33,467 nucleotides of DNA from Stercoripulliclostridium_A sp045535235 (GTDB lineage: Bacteria; Bacillota; Clostridia; Christensenellales; DTU072). The translations under genes were made by a program, and so were the position numbers. Positions within the stretch are counted from its first letter, which is position 1. Every line of letters begins with the position of its first letter. The stretch is from positions 1 to 33,467 of the forward strand of contig JAZSLG010000130.1 of the NCBI GenBank assembly GCA_045535235.1, read 5' to 3'. The notes beneath the pieces are model-generated. The model saw only the letters and a program-made list of their open reading frames with translations, made no database searches and was not told where the DNA came from. This document shows positions 1 to 8,108 of the stretch, one piece after another.

Positions 1-1
1 C

Positions 2-469
2 CCCCTTCGCGTAACCCATAACGACACAAAACTAAATAACGTTTTAGTGAACGTAGATAGCATGATGCCCGTTACGGTAATTGATTTGGACACCGTTATG
101 AAAGGCTCCGTTTTATATGATTTTGGCGATAGTATAAGGAGTGGAACAAATACCGGTAAAGAAGATGACAAGAATCTCGATAACGTGGATTTCTCTTTGG
201 AGCTTTACGAAGCATTCTGCAAAGGTTTTCTTGGCGAAGTAAAGGATAGCCTAACACAAAAAGAAAAGGAAAACCTCTCTTTTGGGGCAATCCTTATGAC
301 CTTTGAGTGTGGCATGAGATTTTTGACAGACTATCTTGAGGGCGACCACTACTTCAAAACCCATCGCGAAAAACACAATTTAGATAGATGTCGCACACAA
401 ATGAAAATGGTAGAAAGAATGGAAGAAAACTTGGAGCAAATGAATGCCATCGTTAAAAAGTATTTATAA
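2..469 (+). CDS. N-acetylhexosamine 1-kinase-like phosphotransferase, C-terminal part (5' end outside window)
   Basis: The open frame enters from the window edge, so the true start is not visible. The first readable residues contain HNDTKLNN, the catalytic-loop motif of the aminoglycoside-phosphotransferase fold, followed by VIDLDTVMKGSVLYDFGD, the metal-binding Asp motif. That combination is typical of NahK-type kinases, which put phosphate on C1 of GlcNAc or GalNAc in the lacto-N-biose/galacto-N-biose pathway. The rest is the helical C-terminal lobe (YEAFCKGFL, FECGMRFLTDYLEGDHYF). An ATG-like or GTG start at position 47 would lack the catalytic loop and is not credible. Only 2 nt separate the stop from the next ATG, so translation is probably coupled. 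The neighbouring glycosidase fits a role in handling a released N-acetylhexosamine. The family is fairly sure; the exact sugar is inferred. Confidence 0.82.
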   Translation, partial: PLRVTHNDTKLNNVLVNVDSMMPVTVIDLDTVMKGSVLYDFGDSIRSGTNTGKEDDKNLDNVDFSLELYEAFCKGFLGEVKDSLTQKEKENLSFGAILMTFECGMRFLTDYLEGDHYFKTHREKHNLDRCRTQMKMVERMEENLEQMNAIVKKYL

Positions 470-471
470 AT

Positions 472-1005
472 ATGAAAAAACTGATTTGCTTTGGAAAATT
501 AAAAGATAACTTTGGTGGTTTTGCAAAAAATGAAACTGACTATTCTCTCTCGTTTGAGAATGATATGCTTAATCTATCCTTTGTTGCTTATGATAAAAAT
601 GTTTTTTCAAAAGGTAAATCATACAACGATAAGCTATACGAAGGAGATACCGTCGAAATTTTTATTACTCTTGGAAAAAGAAATAAATATTTAGAGTTGG
701 AAGTCAACCCCGATGGCGTGCAATATGCAGGCGTTGTTGAAAACAATAATGGGCAACTAAATATAACCTATCTTCCTGCTTCTCCTTTCTTTTCGCACGT
801 TGACAAGAAGCATGATTGTTGGGATTGCTACATGACTATCCCTATCGCTAATTTACAAGGGTTGGGTTTTCAAAAAGATAATGCTTATTTTAATTTATTT
901 AGGCAAGATTATGATAAGGATGCACTAAATCTATATGCACTTAACCCTACCAACAAGAGCACTTTCCATGATGTAGACAGTTTTATAAAACTGGAAATAC
1001 AATAA
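472..1005 (+). CDS. Stand-alone CBM9-like carbohydrate-binding protein
   Basis: This 177-residue protein looks like a single carbohydrate-binding family 9-type beta-sandwich. Features of that fold are YEGDTVEIFI (about 61-70), LELEVNPDGVQY (about 79-90), and the closing NLFRQDY ... ALNPT ... FHDVDSFIKLEI. In the family the N-x-x-PDG strand and the C-terminal F-H-x-x-x strand line the ligand site. No signal peptide or membrane segment is present (it starts MKKLICFGKLKDNF), so it is predicted to be cytoplasmic, which is unusual for a lone CBM. No clear Shine-Dalgarno lies before the ATG, which starts 2 nt after the kinase stop, pointing to translational coupling. It is followed 17 nt later by the glycosidase. 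It may help that enzyme or be an uncharacterised sugar-acting enzyme of CBM9-like fold. The function is not established. Confidence 0.7.
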   Translation: MKKLICFGKLKDNFGGFAKNETDYSLSFENDMLNLSFVAYDKNVFSKGKSYNDKLYEGDTVEIFITLGKRNKYLELEVNPDGVQYAGVVENNNGQLNITYLPASPFFSHVDKKHDCWDCYMTIPIANLQGLGFQKDNAYFNLFRQDYDKDALNLYALNPTNKSTFHDVDSFIKLEIQ

Positions 1006-1022
1006 TTAGTTAGGTTGTAATT

Positions 1023-2927
1023 ATGAATAAAAAAATTAGTATTAACTTTGATGAAAAAAATGTTTCTTATACTATTTCATACAATGGCTTTACTTGGATA
1101 AACGATGGAAGAAAACCTTTCGTCGCAGTTAGTAAAAATATCGGTGATAGACAAAAGGTTAAAACCCTACCCTTGACGTCTGCAAAAACAAAAAACACAC
1201 ATTATTCCGAAAATAAAATAATAACCTACTATTCCGACTTTTTTCTTGATGGTGACAAACTACCATTTACTATAGTTTGTTCTGCCGAAGTCATAGAAGA
1301 TGACGTCGTTTTTTCACTTAAAACCGAAAATGAAACCAGTGGTCAAATCCAGGGTATTTTCTTCCCGGGTGGCTTTAATTCAAAAAATAAAACACAGACT
1401 TCATACCACGTAGACCCAATGCGACAAGGATTCATTTTGCCAGACGGGTACAAAAAAAATATATTTGCAACCCATTATTATACAACCGTTAAAAGACCTA
1501 TTAATTCTGCCGATTGCTATATGCCACTTTGGGGAAGGGTTTGTGATGGGCACTCTTTGACTGCAATTGTTGAAACCCCCTATGATGCATCAATGTTCTC
1601 CTGTTACGGAAAACGTTTGGCTTTTCTTAATTCCGTTTATTGGCAAACCTCGCTTGGAAAAATATCTTATGAAAGAAAATTACGCCTTTGCTTCCATAAC
1701 GATGGCGATTATAACACCATAGCGAAAACCTACCGCAGTTATCTAATGAAAAACAACCTATTGGTAACGCTTGATGAAAAAATAAAGGGTAACTCTAATA
1801 TACAAAAAATTATCGGCGCACCTGTTCTTCACCATAAAATTTTTTCTAAAATAAACGAAAAGTCTCAATTTTATAATAAAAATGGCTCTAATGAACTCTT
1901 ATGTGCCACTTTTAACGAACGCTCCGAGCAAATGAAAAAATTAAAGGAACTGGGACTTGAAAAACTTTATATACACACCGATGGTTGGGGGAAAAATGGA
2001 TATGACAACGATCACCCGTATATTTTGCCTCCTTGTAAACAAGCCGGTGGCTGGGATGGGCTAAAAGATTTTGCCGATACTTGTCGCGAACTCGGCTATG
2101 TGTTCGCACTTCACGACCAATATAGAGATTATTATTACGACAGCCCGGTATTTGACAAAAACAAGGCTATAACTAATGCTGATGGAAGCAACCCCTACTG
2201 CTCAATATGGGATGGTGGGGAACATACCTATCTTTGTTCTTCATTCGCTTTGGATTTTGTTAAGAAAACATATGACGAACTTGCAGAACACAATATTGAC
2301 GTACAAGGTGCATACCTTGATGTGTTTGCAATTATGCAAGGTGATGAGTGCTTCCATGAAGATCACTCTGTTACAAGGGAAGAAAGCATGGCTTTCCGTG
2401 CAAAATGCTTTGACTATCTCAACGAAAAAGGACTTATAATGTCTTCCGAAGAACCCGGAATGCAACTACTCAATCACCTAGCCCTTGTCCACCATGGTCC
2501 TCACGCATTAAAACCACAGGAAAATGGTAAGCCTATCGGCATACCTATCCCTCTAAGCAATTTAGTATATCACGATTGCATAATCATACCTTGGAATTGG
2601 TTTAATAATTGGGGTATTCCAAAAGGAGAAGATGGCGATTTATATTGCGCTTTGAATGCCGGTATGCCTTACTTGCACCCATACGGAAACTCTCTTAAGA
2701 AAATAGGAACCGACAATCGTACTGCCGATATTGAAATGATGAATGATGAAGAATTAAAAAAGGAGATTAGTCGTATTGAACCCCTATGTAATCTACAAGA
2801 GCGATTATATAACAAAGAGATGTTGAAACATGAATTTCTTGGAAGTTATCGCAAACAAAAAACCACCTATTCAGACGGCACCTCCATCACTATTGATTTA
2901 GATAAAAATACTTATACCATTGATTAA
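1023..2927 (+). CDS. Intracellular glycoside hydrolase, GH129/GH101-like (possible alpha-N-acetylgalactosaminidase)
   Basis: The 634-residue protein has an N-terminal beta-sandwich part (about 1-260) and a TIM-barrel-like part (about 290-560). Barrel strand motifs are LYIHTDGWG (Asp320), GYVFALHDQYRDYY, GAYLDVFA (Asp433) and IMSSEEPG (Glu476/477). Asp433 and one of the two glutamates are candidates for nucleophile and acid/base. The arrangement resembles the GH129/GH101 families, which act on GalNAc alpha-linked to Ser/Thr in mucins; the DUF5696 group is an alternative. There is no signal peptide, matching the intracellular bifidobacterial GH129 enzymes and implying imported glycopeptides or short glycans as substrate. 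A weak AGG-type ribosome site lies upstream and the gene is the last of its operon. The upstream NahK-like kinase would trap the released sugar. Glycosidase: fairly sure. Exact family and substrate: inferred. Confidence 0.62.
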   Translation: MNKKISINFDEKNVSYTISYNGFTWINDGRKPFVAVSKNIGDRQKVKTLPLTSAKTKNTHYSENKIITYYSDFFLDGDKLPFTIVCSAEVIEDDVVFSLKTENETSGQIQGIFFPGGFNSKNKTQTSYHVDPMRQGFILPDGYKKNIFATHYYTTVKRPINSADCYMPLWGRVCDGHSLTAIVETPYDASMFSCYGKRLAFLNSVYWQTSLGKISYERKLRLCFHNDGDYNTIAKTYRSYLMKNNLLVTLDEKIKGNSNIQKIIGAPVLHHKIFSKINEKSQFYNKNGSNELLCATFNERSEQMKKLKELGLEKLYIHTDGWGKNGYDNDHPYILPPCKQAGGWDGLKDFADTCRELGYVFALHDQYRDYYYDSPVFDKNKAITNADGSNPYCSIWDGGEHTYLCSSFALDFVKKTYDELAEHNIDVQGAYLDVFAIMQGDECFHEDHSVTREESMAFRAKCFDYLNEKGLIMSSEEPGMQLLNHLALVHHGPHALKPQENGKPIGIPIPLSNLVYHDCIIIPWNWFNNWGIPKGEDGDLYCALNAGMPYLHPYGNSLKKIGTDNRTADIEMMNDEELKKEISRIEPLCNLQERLYNKEMLKHEFLGSYRKQKTTYSDGTSITIDLDKNTYTID

Positions 2928-2940
2928 CAATAAAATGATA

Positions 2941-2970
2941 AAAGACCTTGTCTTAACAAGGTCTTTTTTG
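2941..2970 (+). terminator. Rho-independent terminator after the glycosidase gene
   Basis: A perfect 11-bp stem (2941-2951 with 2956-2966), a CTTA loop and a T-run to 2969. A-rich sequence on the other side means it may also stop the convergent fucose operon, whose last stop codon is at 3003. Confidence 0.93.
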
Positions 2971-3002
2971 TTTTTATGGTTATATGTGTTTTAGGTTTCT
3001 AA

Positions 3003-4787
3003 TTAGCCATAAATGGGACCATAAACGCCACATGCTTTGTAATCTGCCGATTGACTATCCTCGGTACCAAACGCTGTCCATGAATGGGGACGGAAGATTT
3101 TTTCTTGCGATACGTTGTGCATATTAACAGGTATACGAAGCATGGATGCAAGTGTAATAAGGTCTGCCCCTACGTGACCATATACCGTAACACCATGGTT
3201 TGCTCCCCAGTTTGCCATAACAGAGTAAACGTCTTTGAATGCACCCTCGCCCGTGAGAATGGGAGTAAACCAAGTTGTAGGCCATGTTCTATCCGTTCTT
3301 AAATCAATAGTCGTGTGTGCATTATCGGGAATATTTACAGTATATCCCTCTGCAATTTGCATAACCGGGCCAACCCCTTCTACAATGTTTACACGAAGCA
3401 TTGTAACGGGCATTTCTGCTTTACAACGGAAATGACTAGAAAAACCACCGCCACGGAAATATTCATAATTTGCTCTGCACCAATCGGTTGCTTCCAAGCA
3501 AGCGTTTATATCTGATTCCGTCATTTCCCAGAAGGGCTTCATGCAATTCTCGCCTTTATCGTTTTTAGATGCACCGCATCCGTCAAGGGCTGTTGCTCCA
3601 GAATTGATAAGATGAATAAAACCTTCGCTTGCCTTCCCCTCTGGCTTAATTCCCGTTACTCTTTCACAAGCCTCGGGACTCCAATATGTACGAACGTCAT
3701 GGAAACATGGAGCACTTCCTGTTAAAAGCGTTCCCAGCATCATGGAAACCCCATTAAGTGTGTCATTCTCCGTTGCAAACGGAGTGGGAGCCTTTGGTCC
3801 ATTCCAGTCAAAGGTAGAAGCCATTATTGCTTCGGTAAAATCTGCATTGGGAAGCCAATCCGTCCAATTTCTTTGTCCTTGGAACCCGCCGGCAACCGCA
3901 TTTTTACCCAGCGCTTCTTCGTGCCAGCCAAGCTCATCAAGTTTCTTATTTCCATAAAGAATATCTTTAACTATAATTGAAAACTTTGCGATAAACTCCC
4001 AGTCCTTATCTGCTGGTACAACTTTAGATTTCTTTATGATTTCGGGAAGTTCTTTATCAGCATTTACGTCAAAGCCTTCCTTGCAATTTGCTTTAATCCA
4101 TTTTAGTGCCCTATCGTACTCATCTTTGTCATATATTTCAAGGGTTATTCTTCTAATGATGTCACTCATATCAACCCACTCTGCGCGAATACCAAAATAT
4201 TTTTGGAACATAGATGCATCACAATAACTGCCAGCTATGCCCATTGATACCCCACCAAGATTTACATATGACTTGTTCTTCATCCAGCCTACCGTAACAG
4301 CAGATTTTGCAAAACGAAGGATTTTTTCGCTAACGTCGGAAGGAATGGTCTTATCATCCATATCTTGAACGTCTTTGCCATAAATGGAAAATGCAGGGAG
4401 TCCCTTTTGGGCATAAGCAGCCATTACGGCGGCAAGATATACGGCGCCGGGTCTTTCTGTTCCGTTAAATCCCCATACTGCTTTAATCGTGTTTGGGTTC
4501 ATATCAAACGTTTCGGAACCATAACACCAGCAAGGGGTTACCGAAAGAGTTGCTACCACATTTTCTGTGGAAAATTGTTCCTCGCATTTTGCCGCTTCAG
4601 CACCTCCACCAATTGTAGTATTGGAAATAACGCATTGTACTGGTGTGCCGTCTGGATATTTAAGGTTTTCGCTTATAAGTTTTGCTGCTGATTTTGCCAT
4701 ATTCATCGTCTGTGTTTCAAGACTTTCTCTAACGCCACCCCAGCGTCCGTCAATAACTGGTCTAATTCCAATTTTAGGGTACAACAT
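3003..4787 (-). CDS. fucI: L-fucose isomerase
   Basis: Converts L-fucose to L-fuculose (family members often also take D-arabinose) in the cytoplasm; the first step of the phosphorylating fucose pathway. The product is 594 residues against 591 for the E. coli enzyme and is colinear with it. The metal-binding residues known from E. coli (Glu337, Asp361, His528) match Glu340 in PFATENDT, Asp364 in CFHDVRTYW and His531 in GANHGVTVYGH, a constant offset of +3. The N-terminus reads MLYPKIGIRPVIDGRWGG, typical for the family. The start is set at the ATG at 4787 because AAAGGAG lies just upstream; a TTG in frame at 4805 would put that ribosome site inside the gene. It is the third gene of the operon, 42 nt after the kinase. 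Confidence 0.96.
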   Translation of the reverse strand: MLYPKIGIRPVIDGRWGGVRESLETQTMNMAKSAAKLISENLKYPDGTPVQCVISNTTIGGGAEAAKCEEQFSTENVVATLSVTPCWCYGSETFDMNPNTIKAVWGFNGTERPGAVYLAAVMAAYAQKGLPAFSIYGKDVQDMDDKTIPSDVSEKILRFAKSAVTVGWMKNKSYVNLGGVSMGIAGSYCDASMFQKYFGIRAEWVDMSDIIRRITLEIYDKDEYDRALKWIKANCKEGFDVNADKELPEIIKKSKVVPADKDWEFIAKFSIIVKDILYGNKKLDELGWHEEALGKNAVAGGFQGQRNWTDWLPNADFTEAIMASTFDWNGPKAPTPFATENDTLNGVSMMLGTLLTGSAPCFHDVRTYWSPEACERVTGIKPEGKASEGFIHLINSGATALDGCGASKNDKGENCMKPFWEMTESDINACLEATDWCRANYEYFRGGGFSSHFRCKAEMPVTMLRVNIVEGVGPVMQIAEGYTVNIPDNAHTTIDLRTDRTWPTTWFTPILTGEGAFKDVYSVMANWGANHGVTVYGHVGADLITLASMLRIPVNMHNVSQEKIFRPHSWTAFGTEDSQSADYKACGVYGPIYG

Positions 4788-4829
4788 TTCTTTTTCTCCT
4801 TTCAATTATTGTAAATTTATTAAAAATTG

Positions 4830-6239
4830 TTACGATATAATTTCACAAAATCTTTTATATGCCACATCCCACTCTGCCGTTCTTTTTTTGTTAAAAAGTT
4901 TTACGTTTTCCATTTCGGCAATTATTTTTCGTCCCTCGTCAACATCCTTTATTGCACCAAGTGCAATAAGTTGTAACATAATGTTACCAAGAGCGGTGGC
5001 TTCAACCGGCCCTGCAATAACAGGAATACCTATGCTCTCAGAGGCTAATTCACACAAGAATCTATCTTTGGAACCGCCACCCACAAGGTTAAGTACTTCA
5101 AAGTTTTTTTGGGCACACTCGCTGATTTGCTCAAGAGCAAGTCTATATTTCATAACAAGGCTTTCATAAATACAACGTACTATTTGACCGATAGTCAAAG
5201 GTACTGGTTGGTTTGTTTTTTTGCAATATGCTTTTATCTTGTCAATCAAATCGCCATGTGCCGAAAAATCCGAAGCATCTGGATCTATAAAACTACGAAA
5301 TTGCTCACTTGATCTCGCCAAATTTTCAAGTTCGTCGTAAGATAAACTCTTTCCATGTTCTTTTAAATCTTGTCTTAGTTGTTGGATGAGCCAAAGCCCA
5401 CTAATGTTTTTAAGAAAGTTAATTTTTCCATTTGCGCCCATTTCGTTAGAAAGGTCGTACTCAGCACTTTCTTTTGTAATAATCGGAGTATCTACCTCAC
5501 ACCCCATAAGCGACCAAGTGCCACAGGAAAGAAAAGCCACATCTTTCGTATGCGTGGGCATTGCTACAACGGCACATTGCGTATCATGTCCGGCAACACT
5601 TATGACTGGCACTCCGTTATAGTAGCCGTTTATCGTTGCGCTCTTTTTCAAAGGTGGAAGTAATTCTTTTTTAATGCCAAAAGTATCTAAAACTTTCTTA
5701 CTCCATTCCCCTTTTACCATATCAAACATTTGCGAGGTTGATGCTATAGTAATTTCACAAACCTTTTCCCCAGTAAGAAGATAAGCAAATAAATCTGGCA
5801 TAAAAAGCAATTTATCTGCATTATTAAGATCCTTGTCACAAAGAAGTTGAAAAAGGGTGTTGATGTTCATTATTTGATTGCCGGTTTCTACAAATATTGC
5901 TTCTGCTGGCATTTTGGTAAACGCAATCTCCAAGGCGTTAGCGGTGCGACTATCGCGATAATGATACGGCTCGTGTATAATATTACCTTCTTCATCAAGA
6001 AGGGCATAATCCACACCCCAAGTATCAAAAGCGATTGAATCAACTTTCCCTGCCTTTCTAATCGCAGTTTTAATTTCATTCAAAATCATATCAATATCAT
6101 GACAAACATGCCCATCAACTATTTTGGGCGTGTTTTCAAAACGATGGATTTCCGAATGCTTTATACTTTTTCCGTCAAAGACTCCTTTTATTGCTCTTCC
6201 GGAAGAAGCACCAAAATCAAAGGCTAAAACCGTTCTCAT
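4830..6239 (-). CDS. FGGY-family sugar kinase, rhamnulokinase-type (probable L-fuculokinase here)
   Basis: A 469-residue member of the FGGY carbohydrate kinases. N-terminal VLAFDFGASSGRAI is the first phosphate-binding loop, FDTWGVDYAL (about 71-80) is the sugar-binding segment, AGHDTQCAV carries the candidate catalytic Asp219, and LSCGTWSLMG and LNLVGGGSKD are the second-domain nucleotide loops. GASSGR and FDTWGVDY are more like rhamnulokinase (RhaB, 489 residues in E. coli) than classical FucK. The isomerase next to it is clearly of fucose type, so the substrate is most likely L-fuculose, made into L-fuculose 1-phosphate. L-rhamnulose remains possible. It sits 23 nt downstream of the aldolase and 42 nt upstream of fucI in one operon. 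Family certain, sugar preference inferred from neighbours. Confidence 0.88.
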   Translation of the reverse strand: MRTVLAFDFGASSGRAIKGVFDGKSIKHSEIHRFENTPKIVDGHVCHDIDMILNEIKTAIRKAGKVDSIAFDTWGVDYALLDEEGNIIHEPYHYRDSRTANALEIAFTKMPAEAIFVETGNQIMNINTLFQLLCDKDLNNADKLLFMPDLFAYLLTGEKVCEITIASTSQMFDMVKGEWSKKVLDTFGIKKELLPPLKKSATINGYYNGVPVISVAGHDTQCAVVAMPTHTKDVAFLSCGTWSLMGCEVDTPIITKESAEYDLSNEMGANGKINFLKNISGLWLIQQLRQDLKEHGKSLSYDELENLARSSEQFRSFIDPDASDFSAHGDLIDKIKAYCKKTNQPVPLTIGQIVRCIYESLVMKYRLALEQISECAQKNFEVLNLVGGGSKDRFLCELASESIGIPVIAGPVEATALGNIMLQLIALGAIKDVDEGRKIIAEMENVKLFNKKRTAEWDVAYKRFCEIIS

Positions 6240-6262
6240 CTTATCTTGACCTTTTGAACCTA

Positions 6263-6973
6263 TTAATCCTTCTTATGAAGCAAACTATCTTCCGGATTAA
6301 AAACTTTATAACCCGGATGCCTACCGGTTACTCTATAGTATCCTCTTAAATCAATGAGTTTTTGTATGTTCTCTTTGCTAATATCGTGACTGCCGCCCAA
6401 AATAACAGCATTGATCGTTATTTTTGCCCAAAGTTCAAGACTTTCCATTCTATAAAAAGCGGTTATTACGTCGCTTCCCACGGCAAGTGCTCCATGGTTT
6501 TCTAAAAGCATAACATCATGTTCTTCAAGGTATGGTTCTATTGAATCCGGAACTTCCGAAGTAGATGGTGTTCCATAAGGAGTAAGTGGTACCGAACCAA
6601 TAACGGCAACATCCTCTATCATGTTATACATATCCATTGCCTTATGTGCTACAGCAAACCCGGTAGCACCAGGCGGATGAGCATGGATTACACTAAAAAC
6701 GTCGTCTCTCTTTTGATAACAACGAAGATGCATTTTGATTTCACTTGATGGACGATATCCTTCGTTGGCTTCAAGGATATTGCCCTCTTTGTCAAGAATA
6801 ACAAGTTTTTCAGGTGTAATAAATGCTTTGCTGATGCCTGTAGGCGTAGCAATAACCCTTCCATCGGGAAGTTTTGCACTAACGTTTCCATCATTTGCAG
6901 CAACCCAACCAAGTTGCCACATTTTATGACATACGTCACATATTTGTTCTTTTATTTCTTGTATTTGTTCCAT
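6263..6973 (-). CDS. Class II aldolase (probable L-fuculose-1-phosphate aldolase)
   Basis: A 236-residue zinc-dependent aldolase of the AraD/FucA/adducin family. It would cleave L-fuculose 1-phosphate to DHAP and L-lactaldehyde. Visible catalytic features: AANDGNVSAKL (phosphate site), SSEIKMH with Glu78 in the place of the E. coli FucA catalytic Glu73, the zinc pair His97 and His99 in IHAHPPGATGF, and the third zinc ligand His160 in LENHGALAVG. RhaD- or AraD-type activity cannot be excluded from sequence alone. The start ATG has no Shine-Dalgarno; the next Met (residue 18) would delete helix 1, so the first ATG is kept. A strong promoter ends exactly 6 nt before it, which predicts a leaderless mRNA. 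It is the first gene of the fucose operon. Confidence 0.88.
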   Translation of the reverse strand: MEQIQEIKEQICDVCHKMWQLGWVAANDGNVSAKLPDGRVIATPTGISKAFITPEKLVILDKEGNILEANEGYRPSSEIKMHLRCYQKRDDVFSVIHAHPPGATGFAVAHKAMDMYNMIEDVAVIGSVPLTPYGTPSTSEVPDSIEPYLEEHDVMLLENHGALAVGSDVITAFYRMESLELWAKITINAVILGGSHDISKENIQKLIDLRGYYRVTGRHPGYKVFNPEDSLLHKKD

Positions 6974-6979
6974 GCTTTC

Positions 6980-7008
6980 ATACTAACACAGGTTAAACAA
7001 AAAGTCAA
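6980..7008 (-). promoter_or_regulatory. Promoter of the fucose operon, predicted leaderless
   Basis: On the minus strand, -35 TTGACT (7008-7003), a 17-bp spacer, an extended -10 with TGT directly before TAGTAT (6985-6980), then six bases (GAAAGC) and the ATG. By normal spacing the transcript would begin at 6973, the A of the start codon. No ribosome binding site fits in between. Confidence 0.8.
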
Positions 7009-7053
7009 TCTCAACAAAAGATAGTTTGATATCTAATACGCTCCGCCAAATGG

Positions 7054-7097
7054 GACAGTGTTGAACCATGATGTTGTTCGATACTGTCTTTTCTTTT
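7054..7097 (+). terminator. Terminator-like hairpin in the gap upstream of the fucose operon
   Basis: A 13-bp stem with two G-U pairs (7054-7066 with 7076-7088), a 9-nt loop, then TTTTCTTTT on the plus strand. It has the shape of an intrinsic terminator for plus-strand transcription, yet no plus-strand gene ends here. It could be a remnant or could stop antisense transcription running across the operon promoter. Confidence 0.55.
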
Positions 7098-7106
7098 AGA
7101 TAATTA

Positions 7107-7147
7107 AAAGCCCTAATAGACTTGTTAAAATACTCTATTAGGGCTTT
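7107..7147 (-). terminator. Terminator of the fructosamine-kinase-like gene
   Basis: A perfect 14-bp stem (7107-7120 with 7134-7147) with a 13-nt loop, followed on the minus strand by TTTTAATTAT. It begins 5 nt after the stop codon and insulates the fucose operon from this gene. Confidence 0.9.
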
Positions 7148-7151
7148 ATTT

Positions 7152-8033
7152 TTATAGTTTACATTTCTTAAGCCTTCTCATCCAAAGTTGATACCAGGGC
7201 GGGAAATCTATTCCACTTTCGGGTATAAACATTATTTCATTTATTAAACCATAAAAAACAACTTTGAAATCCAAGTTTTCATCGGTATTGTTTGTTATCT
7301 CTTTGTACGTTTCATAAAGATAATACACGTTACCCCACATGTTTACTAATGGATAAAGGCCATAAGCATAGTCTGCATATATCGGTTGATATGGGTCAAT
7401 AAAGCCAACTAGTTTGAAAGTCTTGGGTTCAACCATAATATTCATTATGTTTATATCACCATGGCATAAAACTGGTTTTTCGGGCTCATTTTTAAGTGAT
7501 TTATATTTTTCTATAGCTTTATTGATGAGTACGTAGTGCTTTTTGTTAAACTTGCCGTTTGCGTATAACTTGTTCATATATTCTACCGCCGGCTTTAATT
7601 TTAACTCTTCAAAGCACTCCGACCAAGTATCATATTTGGCATCGTCTAAATAACCGAATTTCTCATTAGTTGCGTTCTCCCAACCCAAGATACCGTTAAT
7701 TATTTCCTTTGCGAGAGCTATCTTCTTTGCTTTTGACTTAAAAATAAACTTTGGGTGTAAAAGATTTTGCCCTATTAAAAACTCCATAACCAACAAGTCT
7801 TCGTTATAGTAATAAACTTTCGGTACCTTTACGCTCGTGTGTTCGGCAAGTATTTTTAGCGTTTTAGCTTCTGTTTCACTCAAATCTTTCCTTGAATAAT
7901 TTTTGATAGCAACTACCCTACCATCATCAAGCATAGCCTTAAAAACTTTGCCAAAGCTACCACCACCAAGATATTTAGTGCTGACAATCTTTGCGTTTAA
8001 GGCTTGAACAACTGCGTTGTAATTAAATTGCAT
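7152..8033 (-). CDS. Fructosamine kinase / aminoglycoside phosphotransferase-family small-molecule kinase
   Basis: A 293-residue protein-kinase-like small-molecule kinase. The glycine-rich loop YLGGGSFGKVFKA (about 21-33), the ATP lysine in VAIK (Lys44), a candidate partner Glu55, the catalytic loop CHGDINIMNIM (Asp193, Asn198) and the metal-binding FIDPY (Asp213) are all present, so it should be active. Length and layout fit the fructosamine-3-kinase/APH superfamily. A true fructosamine-3-kinase would remove sugars from glycated proteins or amino acids; a hexose, choline-like or antibiotic substrate cannot be excluded. The ribosome site AAAGGAGAG lies ahead of the ATG. It is a single-gene unit with its own terminator and is divergent from the AraC gene. 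Confidence 0.75.
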   Translation of the reverse strand: MQFNYNAVVQALNAKIVSTKYLGGGSFGKVFKAMLDDGRVVAIKNYSRKDLSETEAKTLKILAEHTSVKVPKVYYYNEDLLVMEFLIGQNLLHPKFIFKSKAKKIALAKEIINGILGWENATNEKFGYLDDAKYDTWSECFEELKLKPAVEYMNKLYANGKFNKKHYVLINKAIEKYKSLKNEPEKPVLCHGDINIMNIMVEPKTFKLVGFIDPYQPIYADYAYGLYPLVNMWGNVYYLYETYKEITNNTDENLDFKVVFYGLINEIMFIPESGIDFPPWYQLWMRRLKKCKL

Positions 8034-8108
8034 AGTTATCTCTCCTTTTAGATTGATTAATAATGTTCTTGTGGTTTGTAGTTTTAGTTTAATGCTAATA
8101 TTCTTGCC

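Noticed and set aside
47..469. A complete 140-residue gene starting at the GTG at 47.
   Set aside because: The same frame is open to the window edge and codes for the catalytic-loop motif HNDTKLNN upstream of 47, so the gene is cut by the window edge.
4788..4805. A longer fucI starting at the TTG at 4805.
   Set aside because: The AAAGGAG ribosome site lies inside that extension, and the family N-terminus begins at the ATG at 4787.
7152..8033. Aminoglycoside resistance kinase as the name for the fructosamine-kinase-like gene.
   Set aside because: The catalytic motifs are shared by the whole superfamily, and nothing in the sequence or context (no resistance or mobile genes) points to antibiotics.
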